Notes under the pieces: generated by a model
What the model was told of the DNA's origin: nothing
The model's input: the letters and a program-made list of their open reading frames with translations, nothing else
Database searches by the model: none
Translations under genes and position numbers: made by a program
DNA from: Humisphaera borealis
GTDB taxonomy: Bacteria > Planctomycetota > Phycisphaerae > Tepidisphaerales > Tepidisphaeraceae
Direction of reading: 5' to 3'
DNA: 64,000 nt
Assembly: GCF_015169395.1 (NCBI RefSeq)
Contig: NZ_CP063458.1
Location: 1,054,001-1,118,000 of the forward strand
Shown: in pieces, positions 37,731 through 47,178 of the stretch
Layout of the letters: each line of letters begins with the position of its first letter
Numbering within the stretch: position 1 is the stretch's first letter

Positions 37731-38107
37731 CAGGCCAAACGTCCTTCCCAGGCGGCAGCATTCTCGCCGCCATGGGGATTACAAGTCGGCGAAGCACTAA
37801 CAACGCGTAGCGGCGCTTCCGGTCAAGTCGCCGGAAGAAGCCCACTCCCGTTGGTATCGGCCTCTGAAGGCACAAGCTTGTCCGCAGGCCGAACCTCAAG
37901 CCGTGCGGGCGAAATCAATCCACCCCAAGCTGACGCCTTGCCCCGTTCACCGGGCCTACGCGGCGTCCAATAATTACACACCGACACCTATTCTACACTC
38001 TAGACCGCGTCGGGCGAGCCGACAGATCGGAAGACGCAGCCAGAGCACCTGCAAACCCCTTGCTATCACTGTATTAACACTCCAACGGCGAATCGGGATC
38101 GTCGGGA
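37731..38107. other. Intergenic region without genes
   Basis: A 377-bp stretch between the start of the propeller protein and the end of the Rieske oxidoreductase gene, both on the minus strand. I find no reading frame or RNA gene of note in it. Confidence 0.5.
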
Positions 38108-39706
38108 TCACGGTTCCGCCAGCGGCGGAAGTGGCTCAACCGCCGGTCCGGTCAGTACCCGGCCCTCGGGGCAGAAGCGACTTCCGTGAACCGGACAATC
38201 CCAGGACTTCTCGACGTCGTTCCACACAACGACACCCTGCTGATGGGTGCAAAGCGCCGAGCACTGATGAATCTGCCCTTCCTTGTCGCGATACGCCGCG
38301 ACCTTGGTCAGCCCCTTGCGGAGAATCGCCCCACAGTCCACGGCAATATCGTCCACCGACGACACCTCGCCGGGCGTGAGCAGGGCCGCGTATTGAGCAA
38401 CGGCGTTCAGGTTTTCGCTCAGGAACGTCCCAGGCGAGCTCAGGGGTTTTCGCTGCGGTCGATACAGTTCCGCCCAGGGCGATTCGACTCCGGTTATCAG
38501 GTCGGTGACCAACTTGGCCCCGAGCACTCCATGGGTTAGTCCCATCCCGCTGTCGCCGGTGATGACGTAGCAGTGTTCATTATCCGCGGTCGGAACAGCG
38601 CCGATAAAGGCAACGCCGTCGTCCGGCTCATTGACTTGTCCGCTCCAACGCCAGGCCAGCCTGCCGACACCGTCGAAGTTCTCGCGAGCCCATTGTTCGA
38701 GGCGGGCGAACCGCTGTTCCTGATCGGGCCGATGGTCGTGCTGTCCTGTTTTGTGGTCTTCCCCGCCAACGAGCAGAATCGCTGGCTCGCCCCCGCCCTG
38801 CCCCTGTTCGAGGCGGGCGTAGTGATACGGGTCGAGCATATCCCAATAGAGGCCGTCGGCGATCGCGCCGGCGGGCACCTCCAGACCCACCATGTAGGTT
38901 CGATAGGCTGCGAACTTCGTGTAGATACCCGCCCAGTTGTTGATGACCGAGGGGACATTCGTGGCGGCCAGGCCGAATCGTGCGGTCACCTCGAATCCGT
39001 CCGAGGTGGACGCCTTAACACTGCCCTTCACCGTCGCCAGCTCGTTCACGAACGTGTGCGTATGGACGCGCACGCCCATCGCGGACAATCGCCCGGCCAG
39101 TTCGCCCATGAAAATCAGCGGCTGGAAACGAGCCTGTCGCCCGAAACGCAGGCAAGGCTGCCTGCGGGTTCCGGTGGCATCGCAGGCGGCCAGTTGCTCC
39201 ACATGGGGCATCCCCGCGCGCTTGGCAGCTTCGACTTCGCGCGCCAGGGACGGCACCTCCTTCGGACCGGCGAATAGATACGCGTCGAGCCGAAGAAATC
39301 CGCATTCAATTCCTTCGTCCTTGGAGACCTTCTCGATGAGATCGATCGCTGCCGCATGACTTTCATACTGGATACGAGACCCCGTCTAACCGTGGGCGCG
39401 TTCGATCTCGTAGAAGCGATCGTCGATCGCGCTGGCCAGATGCGCGCTGGTTCGACCCGACTCGCCACCGCCAACCTCTTTCGCCTCGAGTACAGTCACC
39501 GACAGACCCGCCTTGGCCAGCAGGTAGGCCGCCATCAGCCCCGCGATACCTGCCCCAACGATGCAAACGTCCGACCGGATGTTCGCCTTGAGCGCCGAGA
39601 AGCTTGGCGGCGTGTAATCGCGGTACCAGATCGGATCGGTTCTGCCAGACGGATTCGCACCCGACGCCACGATCAACTCTGCTGGGATGCTTTGTGCGTT
39701 AGACAT
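38108..39706 (-). pseudogene. FAD-dependent oxidoreductase with C-terminal Rieske domain, broken by one stop codon
   Basis: Read as one frame of 532 codons it encodes a DAO-type flavoprotein: VCIVGAGIAGLMAAYLLAKA gives the FAD loop, and the C-terminus has Rieske ligands CTHQQG and CPVHGSRF. The frame is interrupted by a single TAG at 39386-39388, after EIERAHG and before TGSRIQYESHAAAID. The next in-frame ATG is 43 codons later, so re-initiation would lose the FAD loop. The C is one base from Gln or Glu, which relatives often have there. Everything else is intact, so this is a very recent nonsense mutation, read-through, or a sequencing error. It heads a stress-type cluster. Confidence 0.75.
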
Positions 39707-39905
39707 CGCAGTATCCTTGGCGCGAAACCTACCGGCGTCAGCGCTCGAAATACCAATGAAGCTGCACTATCCCGGTGAATCTTCATTCATGTCGTGCTAC
39801 CGAACTGCTCCAGTCGTGCGCAAGGTTGTCCTGACTCGCTGACAGCATGTCTTGAACTGCGGCGCATATGCCCGACACAGGTTCAAAAGGCCCCAATTCG
39901 CAGGG

Positions 39906-39921
39906 TGGCACGCATCATGCA
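39906..39921 (+). promoter_or_regulatory. Candidate sigma-54 promoter for the SDR gene
   Basis: TGGCACGCATCATGCA contains GG at 39907-39908 and GC at 39919-39920 with ten bases between, the required -24/-12 spacing. The -24 part TGGCACG is an exact match to consensus. It lies 47 bp before the SDR start. No enhancer-binding protein gene is adjacent. Confidence 0.4.
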
Positions 39922-39967
39922 AAGAGATCGACACGTATGAAATGAAGCTTCATGCACGATCTCCCCA

Positions 39968-40912
39968 GTGAACACCATGCAACAAGACACCGACGGCAAC
40001 GGCCGAAAAATCAGCGTCGCGTCCGCAAGCACCCCGCAGACCCAGAAGGAGCCTTCGCCTCCGTACTCGCCGCAGAAGCTTTCCAAGCCCGGCCTGGAAG
40101 CCGACATGACGCAGAAGCCGCGCTGGCAAGCACCGCTCTACAAGGCCGCGGGAAAACTCGAGGGCAAGTCGGCGCTGATTACCGGCGGCGACAGCGGCAT
40201 CGGCAAGGCCGTCGCCTACCTCTATGCCCGCGAGGGCGCCGACGTCGCGATCGTCTACCTGCCCCAGGAACAGGTCGATGCAGAGGAAGTTCGCGCCGCC
40301 GTCGAGGCAACCGGCAGGCGTTGTCTGCTGATTCCCGGCGACGTCCGCACCAGTGCGTTCTGCCGCGAGGCGGTCGAGCGCGTGGTCGCAACCTTCGGGC
40401 GGCTCGACATTCTCGTCTCCAACGCCGCCTGGCAGGATCGCCAGGACGACATTCAGGATCTGTCCGACGAGCAGATCGACCGCACATTCAAGACCAACAT
40501 CTACGCCTACATCTATCTGGTTCGGGCGGCGGTGCCACACATGAAGCCAGGCTCGGCGATCATCGCGACCAGTTCGGTCGCCGGCCTCAAGGGGGGCGGA
40601 TCGTTGTACGATTACTCGGCCACCAAAGGCGCGATCGATTCGTTCACCAAGGTGCTCGCCAAGGAACTGGTGGACAAAGGAATCCGCGTCAACAATGTCG
40701 CCCCGGGCCCGGTCTGGTCGCCCCTGAATCCCGCCGACCGTGGACTTCCGCCTGAAGAGGTCGCCGCCTTCGGCAAGAAGACACCGATGGGTCGTGCCGG
40801 TCAGCCGGAGGAGATCGCACCGGCTTACGTCTTCTTCGCCAGCGATGCCGATTCCTCGTTCATCAGCGGCGTCGTGCTCGAACAGTCCGGCGGCGAAACC
40901 ATGGCAGGATGA
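39968..40912 (+). CDS. Short-chain dehydrogenase/reductase (YghA-like)
   Basis: A 314-residue SDR with a long N-terminal extension. The cofactor loop is TGGDSGIG (72-79), NAAWQD stands for the NNAG motif, and the catalytic part has IATSSVAG and YSATK (the Tyr-x-x-x-Lys pair). The extension plus this pattern is typical of the YghA/YhdF-type general-stress oxidoreductases. It follows a candidate sigma-54 promoter and runs divergently from the FAD/Rieske gene across 261 bp, so both may share control. Substrate unknown. Confidence 0.9.
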   Translation: MNTMQQDTDGNGRKISVASASTPQTQKEPSPPYSPQKLSKPGLEADMTQKPRWQAPLYKAAGKLEGKSALITGGDSGIGKAVAYLYAREGADVAIVYLPQEQVDAEEVRAAVEATGRRCLLIPGDVRTSAFCREAVERVVATFGRLDILVSNAAWQDRQDDIQDLSDEQIDRTFKTNIYAYIYLVRAAVPHMKPGSAIIATSSVAGLKGGGSLYDYSATKGAIDSFTKVLAKELVDKGIRVNNVAPGPVWSPLNPADRGLPPEEVAAFGKKTPMGRAGQPEEIAPAYVFFASDADSSFISGVVLEQSGGETMAG

Positions 40913-40962
40913 CCTTGCCGATCCTGTCGCGACGCGCGTCGATCCCGTCGATCCCGCAGCAT

Positions 40963-41460
40963 TCACTCGGACGCTGCCGGCGATCGTCCCGACGCTCGCG
41001 GCGGCGACAGCATCAGTGATCGCAGTGAACTGATGAGCCGCGCTGCATCGATCGGCTTCGAAAGGTGTAACGCAAACCCGCCCTGCTCGCTCCTGGCCCG
41101 GGCTTCGCCAAACTCGAGCCCGCTCACGGAAATGCCCTGGATCGTCTGGTAAGCCGTTCGCATCGATCGCAGGACGTCGCAACCATCGCGCCGTGATTGC
41201 AGGTCGATGTCGCAGACAAGAAAGTCGGGGATCCATTCGCTGGCCGTGCGCAACGCACTTCGATAGTCGGTGGCATAACGACACTCGAACTGCTCGTCCT
41301 CCAGAAGTTTCGCCATCATCCGTGCCGACAGGTCGTCGTCCTCGACCAGTAGGATGCGCGGCCTCGTGCAGCCAGCTCTGCTGCGCTCCGGCCCTGGATG
41401 ACACCTCGCGGAATCGGATTCGCCAGAGGGCACGGCGTTGCCCTTTCGGTGTTCCAGCAT
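40963..41460 (-). CDS. Stand-alone response regulator
   Basis: A receiver-domain protein of 165 residues counted from the ATG at 41460 (MLEHRKGNAVPSGES), with a longer frame to 41502. RILLVEDDDLSARMMAKLL gives the acidic pocket, D84 in FLVCDIDLQ is the likely phospho-acceptor, and HLSKPIDAARLISSLR holds the conserved Lys. There is no output domain. It lies between the SDR gene (convergent) and the SRPBCC gene (divergent), inside the stress-type cluster, with no kinase adjacent. It resembles the regulator at 13.9 kb in architecture. Confidence 0.85.
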   Translation of the reverse strand: MLEHRKGNAVPSGESDSARCHPGPERSRAGCTRPRILLVEDDDLSARMMAKLLEDEQFECRYATDYRSALRTASEWIPDFLVCDIDLQSRRDGCDVLRSMRTAYQTIQGISVSGLEFGEARARSEQGGFALHLSKPIDAARLISSLRSLMLSPPRASGRSPAASE

Positions 41461-41806
41461 GGTGATGTACCTCGTTGCAACGTGCGTCAATCCGGCCGTC
41501 AAACTTCGGTCTGATGATAGACAGCGTCACCGCACCGCGCGAGCCTGAAAAATTTCTGCAAGTGTGACATCCTGTCCGCCCTGCCGTTCCTTCGACCCGT
41601 TGCATGGCAAGGTTTTCATCCAGACGTCCGCCGGGGAGCGGACTAAACCGCAGTTCCGTCGCATTGGGGCGGCACCAGATTGCGGCCACGCGGCGGGACT
41701 GATCGCGTTCGAGTTTCCCTTCACGTTGCAGCGACGGCACCGTCGTTGCAATGGCCTCCGGCGAGTGGCAGATCATCTTCAGGCAACGACATCGTGGAGG
41801 TCGAAC
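41461..41806. other. Divergent intergenic region
   Basis: A 346-bp stretch between the response regulator and the SRPBCC gene. A frame in phase with the latter is open to 41564 but begins with sequence of no recognisable kind, so it is probably untranslated. I see no clear promoter of either sigma type. Confidence 0.4.
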
Positions 41807-42634
41807 GTGACAATACAGGCTGTGAATGAGAACGCGTCGCGGGACAAGAACGCGTGGCGTGAAACACAAACCCGTGACCCCTTCAGCATGTCCACGCCGG
41901 GCAGCCTTCCTGGCGCGCAGAGCCGGGAGACAGGCAAAACGAAGAATGTCGGCGATCCTGAGCGGCTGGCATCCATGGTCGCCGGCGCGGTGCTTGCCGT
42001 TGGCGGTATGAAAATGCGTGGGCTCGCCGGCTTGGCGATGCTCGCGGGTGCAGGCGGGCTCATTCGCCGTGGCTACACGGGTCATTGTCCGCTGAACACG
42101 GTCATTCACCGCAACTCTGCCGAGGAAGCCACACCGGAGTCTTACTACAAACGAGGCATACACGTTCAGTCGGCTTTCACGATTCAGAAACCGCGGAACG
42201 AACTGTTCGCCTTCTGGCGCGACTTCCAAAATCTGCCCCGTTTCATGAAGCACCTGAAAAAAGTGGCCCCGCTCGGCGGCGACCGCTGGCACTGGGAGAT
42301 TCACGCGCCAGCCGGCTCGACTGTTAGTTGGGACGCCGAGATCGTCAACGAAGTGCAAGACGAGTTGATCGCGTGGAAGTCGGCCGGCGGCGCCGACGTT
42401 GACAACGCCGGTTCCGTGCGTTTCCTCGACGCGCCGGGCGACCGCGGCACCGAGGTCCGTGTCGTGCTCGATTACATCCCTCCCGGCGATGTCGTCGGCA
42501 AATGGGTCGCCACCCTGTTCGGGAAAGATCCCGCCCATCTCATTAAGTCTGACCTTCGCCGATTCAAGCAACTGATGGAAGCCGGCGAGATTCCGACCAT
42601 CGAAGGGCAGTCCAAAGGCGAATGCACGTGCTGA
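41807..42634 (+). CDS. SRPBCC (polyketide cyclase-like) protein with membrane segment
   Basis: A 275-residue protein. The GTG start at 41807 has GGAGG six bases upstream. A hydrophobic double helix (RLASMVAGAVLAVGGMKM, then GLAGLAMLAGAGGLIRRGYT) at about 50-88 resembles the DUF2892 membrane element. The rest is an SRPBCC/COQ10-type lipid-binding fold: FTIQKPRNELFAFWRDFQNL, LPRFMKHLKKVAPLGG, WHWEIHAPAGSTVSWDAEI and VRVVLDYIPPGDVVG. Such proteins bind hydrophobic ligands; the ligand is unknown. It is followed by a Zn-alcohol dehydrogenase on the same strand after 117 bp. Confidence 0.85.
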   Translation: MTIQAVNENASRDKNAWRETQTRDPFSMSTPGSLPGAQSRETGKTKNVGDPERLASMVAGAVLAVGGMKMRGLAGLAMLAGAGGLIRRGYTGHCPLNTVIHRNSAEEATPESYYKRGIHVQSAFTIQKPRNELFAFWRDFQNLPRFMKHLKKVAPLGGDRWHWEIHAPAGSTVSWDAEIVNEVQDELIAWKSAGGADVDNAGSVRFLDAPGDRGTEVRVVLDYIPPGDVVGKWVATLFGKDPAHLIKSDLRRFKQLMEAGEIPTIEGQSKGECTC

Positions 42635-42751
42635 TCGCGGCGTACGGTGAAAACCGTGGCCGACAGTTCGGCTTCCAGGGTCGTACGGCATCCGCCGATC
42701 GCGCAAACCCTCCCAATCTTCAACATCGCTCTCAACCACAGGACCAAGATC

Positions 42752-43918
42752 ATGCGAGCTGTCACCTGGTGCGGAAAACACAAAGTCGAAGTCTGTAATG
42801 TTCCCGATCCCAAGATCCTTCAGCCCACCGATGTCATCATCAAGGTGACCACGACGTGTATCTGCGGCTCGGACCTTCACCTTTACAACGGTTACATCCC
42901 CGGCATGCAGAAGGGGGACGTGCTCGGCCATGAATTCATGGGCGAAGTCGTCGAAGTCGGCAAAGCCGTCAGGAAGTTGAACGTCGGCGACCGCATTGTG
43001 GTTCCGTTCACAATCTCCTGCGGTGGTTGTTTCTTCTGCAAACGCGGACTTTGGAGCTGCTGCGACAATACCAATCCGAACGCCGCCGTCGCCGAACAGG
43101 CTTACGGATTCACGACGGCGGGACTGTTCGGCTACTCGCACCTGACCGGCGGCTACGCCGGTGGCCAAGCCGAATACGTTCGGGTGCCCTACGCCGACAT
43201 CGCCCCCATCAAGGTCCCCGAAGGCCTCAGCGACGAACAGGTCGTCTTCCTGACCGACATCTTCCCGACCGGTTACATGGCAGCGGAGAACTGCAATATC
43301 CAGCCCGGCGACACGGTCGCGGTCTGGGGTGCCGGACCGGTCGGACAGTTTGCCATTCGATCGGCATTCATGCTCGGCGCAGAAAAGGTCGTCGCCATCG
43401 ACAGCGTGGACGATCGGTTGGCGATGGCCGCCCAGGCCGGCGCAACCACCATCGACATCGACGACGAATGGGTCTACGAGAAGCTCCTCGACCTCACCGG
43501 AGGTCGCGGCCCGGACGCCTGCATCGACGCCGTCGGAATGGAAGCTCATGGGCTGACCCTCGACGCGCTATACGACCGCGTGAAGGCAACACTGTTCATG
43601 GCAACCGACCGCCCCCACGCCCTGCGACAAGCCATCAACTGCTGCCGCAAGGGAGGCACCGTTTCCATCCCGGGTGTCTACGGCGGACTCGTGGACAAGC
43701 TGCCCATGGGCGCGGCGATGCAAAAGGGCCTGACATTCAAAATGGGCCAGACCCATGTCCCCAACTACCTTGCTCCGCTGCTCGATCGCGTCGCCAAGGG
43801 GCAGATCGATCCATCGTTCGTGATTACCCACCGATTCGCACTGGAGGATGCGCCCAAGGCTTATGACACCTTCTCCAAGCGCGAAGCCGGCTGCATCAAG
43901 GTTGTACTCAAGCCCTGA
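42752..43918 (+). CDS. Zn-dependent alcohol dehydrogenase (glutathione-independent formaldehyde dehydrogenase-like)
   Basis: A 388-residue MDR enzyme with NAD-binding domain ([20 protein letters not shown]). The start at 42752 follows AGGACC. Catalytic-zinc residues are C38 (CICGSDLH) and H60-E61 (LGHEF). The structural zinc site is C90, C93, C96 and C104 in [16 protein letters not shown]. The length and the long central insertion (about residues 108-140) fit the glutathione-independent formaldehyde dehydrogenase/YcjQ group. Its natural substrate is not shown. It ends the stress-type cluster, with the SRPBCC gene just upstream on the same strand. Confidence 0.9.
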   Translation: MRAVTWCGKHKVEVCNVPDPKILQPTDVIIKVTTTCICGSDLHLYNGYIPGMQKGDVLGHEFMGEVVEVGKAVRKLNVGDRIVVPFTISCGGCFFCKRGLWSCCDNTNPNAAVAEQAYGFTTAGLFGYSHLTGGYAGGQAEYVRVPYADIAPIKVPEGLSDEQVVFLTDIFPTGYMAAENCNIQPGDTVAVWGAGPVGQFAIRSAFMLGAEKVVAIDSVDDRLAMAAQAGATTIDIDDEWVYEKLLDLTGGRGPDACIDAVGMEAHGLTLDALYDRVKATLFMATDRPHALRQAINCCRKGGTVSIPGVYGGLVDKLPMGAAMQKGLTFKMGQTHVPNYLAPLLDRVAKGQIDPSFVITHRFALEDAPKAYDTFSKREAGCIKVVLKP

Positions 43919-43958
43919 TGGGTGCTCAGTTCGCCGACTCCCTGTCAAACTCAACGTC

Positions 43959-44400
43959 GCCGAACGAACTCGAACCTTATCCCTTCCTCCGGTACTCCCG
44001 GGGGAAGGGATTGGGTCGAAGGTTCCCGACGCACTCTCGTCACTCGAGATGGCCAAACAAACCCGAGGTTGAAGGCAAAGTGGGAACATTGAACCTCCGG
44101 TATCGAACGTCCAACTGCAAAGTCCCGGCCGCCAAACGAACCCGAGAGTCGGCTCCGCACCCAAGGCTCTGCCAGTGCGCCGCACCATCGGCTTGTTTGC
44201 CGAACGAACCCAGATCGCCGAACGAACCCGAGATCGCCAATCGAAGCCGAGAATCAAGACGAACTTCAAACGTCAGAACCCAATTGCGCGCAAGTCTTGT
44301 TCTCGACCGCTGTCCATGACGGGGCTTTCCAGGCCGTGGGAGGTGCATCACGCACCGACAGATTCCATCCTCAAGCCTCATTGGTCTGCCGAACGAACCC
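43959..44400 (+). repeat. Scattered GCCRAACGAACCC repeats
   Basis: Copies of the 13-mer GCCRAACGAACCC occur at 44131-44143, 44199-44211, 44217-44229 and 44388-44400, with degenerate copies at 43959-43970 and 44052-44064. Spacing is irregular (18 to 170 bp), so this is not a tandem array and not a CRISPR. All copies have one orientation. I do not know the family. Confidence 0.65.
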
Positions 44401-44653
44401 GACGGCTCATCATGCGGACAGATCTGACCCAGCCTGACGTTTCCTGGTGCGCATCGCGCATGGCAAGCCCCGGCCTTGGTTGTCGGTCGGAGTAATTCAG
44501 TGACTTTGTAGGCACCGGCGAGACAGGGGCGTCGTTCGCTGAATAAAGCGATCAGCCAACGACGGCACGACCGACCTCCCGCGCGGGAACTCGTCGATCG
44601 CAGTCCGCCGGACGACGGTACTGCCAGCTTCCAGAGAATTTTGACAACCAAAC

Positions 44654-44681
44654 ATTATACGAACTGTCATCTGTTCGTCAA
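44654..44681 (-). promoter_or_regulatory. Consensus sigma-70-like promoter on the minus strand
   Basis: Read on the minus strand, TTGACG (44676-44681) and TATAAT (44654-44659) are separated by 16 bases. Such a near-perfect pair is rare in this GC-rich DNA. It points into the repeat field, where no minus-strand gene is convincing, so any product would be a non-coding RNA. It may also be chance. Confidence 0.35.
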
Positions 44682-44903
44682 TGTTCAACTTCGGCCAGTT
44701 TTCACACGATCGGCAGCGACCCACCGGATACTTCGAACGCGAGTTCCACGAGTAGCCGGTGCGGCTCACGATCGTCGCTTCCCGTCCCCCGGAACTGTTT
44801 TGACCATCGCGCCGAACCGTCCCGCCAGCCGAGGCTTGAGCCATTCGCTTGATTCCCTACCATTCGCAGCGTTGCCGGGGGCCACTGCTTTGGAGAGCGA
44901 ATC

Positions 44904-45554
44904 ATGGCTTCGACCCGCAACACTACACCTCCCGTCAGCGCCGATGACGCACTGCGCCGTCTGATCGAAGGGAACGAGAGGTTTTGCAGGGGCGAGGCCC
45001 AGTTCCCCACAGTGCAGAAGGACATCCTGGCCGACCTGGCAATCGGCCAGAGCCCCTACGCGACCATCCTGGGTTGCAGTGACTCACGCGTGCCGCCGGA
45101 ATTGCTGTTCGACGCCGGCTTCGGCGAACTGTTCGTCATCCGCGTCGCCGGCAACACGCTGTCGGCCGAGGTCGCCGGCAGCATGCAGTACGCCGCCACC
45201 CACCTCCACACGCAGTTGTTTGTCGTACTCGGACACGAGAACTGCGGCGCGGTACAGGCGGCGATGGCGACGAAAGTGGACGGGATCAGGCACAAATCAC
45301 GGATCCAGCTCCTCGTGGACAACATCGTCCCCGGACTGACCGATCCCGACGAGCGCCTTACCCCTGATGCACAACTGGCGCACGCGGTCGAGGAGAACGT
45401 CCGCTGGACCATTCGCCAGATTCACCAGATGCCGGAGGCCGCCGCGCGACGCACAGAGGGGAAGATGAAACTCGTCGGTGCCGTGTACGACATCGGATCG
45501 GGCGGCGTACGCTTTTTGCCAGACGACCCCGAACCATCCCAACGACCGCGGTAG
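44904..45554 (+). CDS. Beta-class carbonic anhydrase
   Basis: A zinc enzyme that interconverts CO2 and bicarbonate. The 216-residue protein has the beta-class zinc ligands C58, H111 and C114 (LGCSDSRVPPE and LGHENCGAV) and the D60/R62 dyad. The helical N-terminus (DALRRLIEGNERF) is typical of the family. It has no signal peptide and is cytosolic. The gene stands alone between the repeat field and tRNA-Leu. Everything needed for activity is present. Confidence 0.95.
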   Translation: MASTRNTTPPVSADDALRRLIEGNERFCRGEAQFPTVQKDILADLAIGQSPYATILGCSDSRVPPELLFDAGFGELFVIRVAGNTLSAEVAGSMQYAATHLHTQLFVVLGHENCGAVQAAMATKVDGIRHKSRIQLLVDNIVPGLTDPDERLTPDAQLAHAVEENVRWTIRQIHQMPEAAARRTEGKMKLVGAVYDIGSGGVRFLPDDPEPSQRPR

Positions 45555-45786
45555 TCTTCGGCTCCCCTCGGCCTCCCGATGTCGGGCAACCCGTTCGCGC
45601 AACCCGTTCAGGTAAGGTGTCGGCCAATACGTCCTCCGATTCCCCGCTGCACACCCGACTCCAAACGCCAGCCCGGAGCGCGGTAGCCGAATAGCCGCAA
45701 AGCAAAGATCGCCACAAGGTTGCGGCAGGCCCCCGCTTTTCGTATCCTTGGAGGTCCGTCGGAAACGGCGACGGCAACTTTTTTTT

Positions 45787-45869
45787 GGCCTCATGGCGGA
45801 ATTGGCAGACGCAGTGGATTCAAAATCCACCGCCCCAAAGGCGTGAGGGTTCGAGTCCCTCTGAGGCCA
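45787..45869 (+). tRNA. tRNA-Leu (anticodon CAA)
   Basis: The acceptor arms GGCCTCA and TGAGGCC pair, followed by discriminator A; CCA is not encoded. The anticodon stem GTGGA/TCCAC closes the loop TTCAAAA, with anticodon CAA at 45821-45823. The variable arm is a short class II stem (CGCC...GGCG), and the T-arm is GAGGG-TTCGAGT-CCCTC. The 83-nt gene is intact. A tyrosine integrase gene reads into its 3' half on the other strand, so it is the likely attachment site of an element. Confidence 0.95.
45820..45869. other. Putative attachment site (attL) in tRNA-Leu 3' half
   Basis: The last 16 codons of the integrase gene (MASEGLEPSRLWGGGF) are the antisense of the tRNA-Leu 3' half. Integrases of tRNA-targeting islands lie next to the site they use, and the 3' half of a tRNA is the usual crossover. 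I could not find the matching direct repeat (attR) within the window. Confidence 0.55.
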
Positions 45870-47127
45870 TCCTAACAGAATGCGAACTTTCGCACTCCGT
45901 CGCAACCGCTGGCACGCCAGCGGTTTTTGCGTTTTGCGGCCAGGCGTTTTGCGAGGTGTTTCCAGTCGATTCTCGGCCGGGCTGCGCTGGTTTTTGCGCT
46001 CCCGGTTCGGTCATTTGGGCGGCACGTTCGTAGTGCTGGTCGGTCACCTGAAGGTAGTGGTCTTTCGCCACGTCTTCGGAGTTGCCGAGCCACTGGCACA
46101 CGACGTGGCCGGGGAAGATCTCGCAAAGTTCCGTCTGCCGTGTCGCTCGCAGATTGTGAAAGAGTCGCGGCCATGGTTCGACGTCGGCAACGTCGATGAT
46201 TCGCATCAACTGCGTCCGCAGATTGCTGTTGGGATTGCGATAGCGGGTGATGACGAACTCCGAGCCTTCCGATGCATTCTGAAACACTTCCAGCAGGTAG
46301 CGTTTGAGCTCGGGGAACATCGGAATGACGCGGGTTCCCTTGTTGCTGTAGTGCTCCGTCTTGGGCGCGTGGACGAGAATGCGTTCGCGATCCCAGTCGA
46401 TGTCGCCCCACCGCAGGCCCAGATGCTCGGACGGACAGCGCAGCCCGCCGTAGCGGCTTAGCGCGAAGATGAGCCGCCATTCGGCGTCGGGACAGGCGAT
46501 CAACACCTTCTGCGCGACTTCCTGGCTGATGAAACGTTTGCGGGCATCGTTCTTCTGGGAGCCGGCCTTCACGTCCTCGAAGGGATTCTCAGGGATCAGC
46601 TTCCACTTGACCGCCTTGCGGAAGAAGTGGCGGCAGGTCTTCACCCGGCGACTGAGCGTGGCCTCGGCAAGACCCTTCGCCTTCTGCGCCTGTCGCCACT
46701 CGTCGGCCTCGAGTGGCCCGATGGTTGCGATGTCGCGATCGGCGCCGAAGTAGGCGACGAGGTCACGCCGAACCTGACGGTAGGCGGTCTGTGTACTCAG
46801 CTTGATGTCGAGCGAGCCGAGCCACTTGTCGAACATCTCGCCGAGTGCTCCCGTGCGTTTGGCTTCGGATGCCGCCGGTGCGATAAGTCCCTTGGCTTCC
46901 AGTTTCGTGCGCAGCGGGCCTTCCAGTTTGGCGACCCACGTCGCCGTGGCGTCGTCCACGGGGCGATTCTGTTTCAGGGCTGACAGGAGCGATTCGATCT
47001 TATCCATGAATCGCTCGGCGTCGCGGCGCGGCATCTTGCCCGGTCGGATGGTCTGTCGGCCGGATACGCCCGGCCGAAAGAACTGGATGTGCCACAGGTT
47101 GTCACCGTCTTCAATTAAGCTTGCCAT
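45820..47127 (-). CDS. Tyrosine recombinase / site-specific integrase
   Basis: A 435-residue phage-type integrase of the kind common in planctomycete islands. The core-binding domain lies at about 95-180 (MFDKWLGSLDIKLSTQTAYR). The catalytic domain has R in SRYGGLRCPSEHLGLRW, H-x-x-R in LFHNLRATRQTEL, and the nucleophile Tyr near the end in KDHYLQVTDQHYERA. The last 60 residues are low complexity and then antisense tRNA. The start MASLIEDGDNLWHIQFFRPG is 51 bp downstream of the HTH gene stop, so the two form an operon. It marks the boundary of an integrated element. Confidence 0.93.
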   Translation of the reverse strand: MASLIEDGDNLWHIQFFRPGVSGRQTIRPGKMPRRDAERFMDKIESLLSALKQNRPVDDATATWVAKLEGPLRTKLEAKGLIAPAASEAKRTGALGEMFDKWLGSLDIKLSTQTAYRQVRRDLVAYFGADRDIATIGPLEADEWRQAQKAKGLAEATLSRRVKTCRHFFRKAVKWKLIPENPFEDVKAGSQKNDARKRFISQEVAQKVLIACPDAEWRLIFALSRYGGLRCPSEHLGLRWGDIDWDRERILVHAPKTEHYSNKGTRVIPMFPELKRYLLEVFQNASEGSEFVITRYRNPNSNLRTQLMRIIDVADVEPWPRLFHNLRATRQTELCEIFPGHVVCQWLGNSEDVAKDHYLQVTDQHYERAAQMTEPGAQKPAQPGRESTGNTSQNAWPQNAKTAGVPAVATECESSHSVRMASEGLEPSRLWGGGF

Positions 47128-47178
47128 TTGGGTTGCTCCGATGGAGGCCGGCTCTGATTGAGTTTCTGCCCGGCGAGA

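Larger units (their letters stand above)
43919..44903. other. Repeat-rich gene-free region
   Basis: Nearly 1 kb with no recognisable gene. Its first half holds the GCCRAACGAACCC repeats described separately. Several open frames cross it in both directions but translate the repeats into runs such as GSFG and lack ribosome sites. The last 200 bp before the carbonic anhydrase gene must hold that gene's promoter. Confidence 0.6.

Noticed and set aside
39950-43549. 1199-residue minus-strand open frame
   Set aside because: It runs antisense through the SDR, response regulator, SRPBCC and Zn-alcohol dehydrogenase genes. Long antisense frames are common in GC-rich DNA, and its sequence has no domain.
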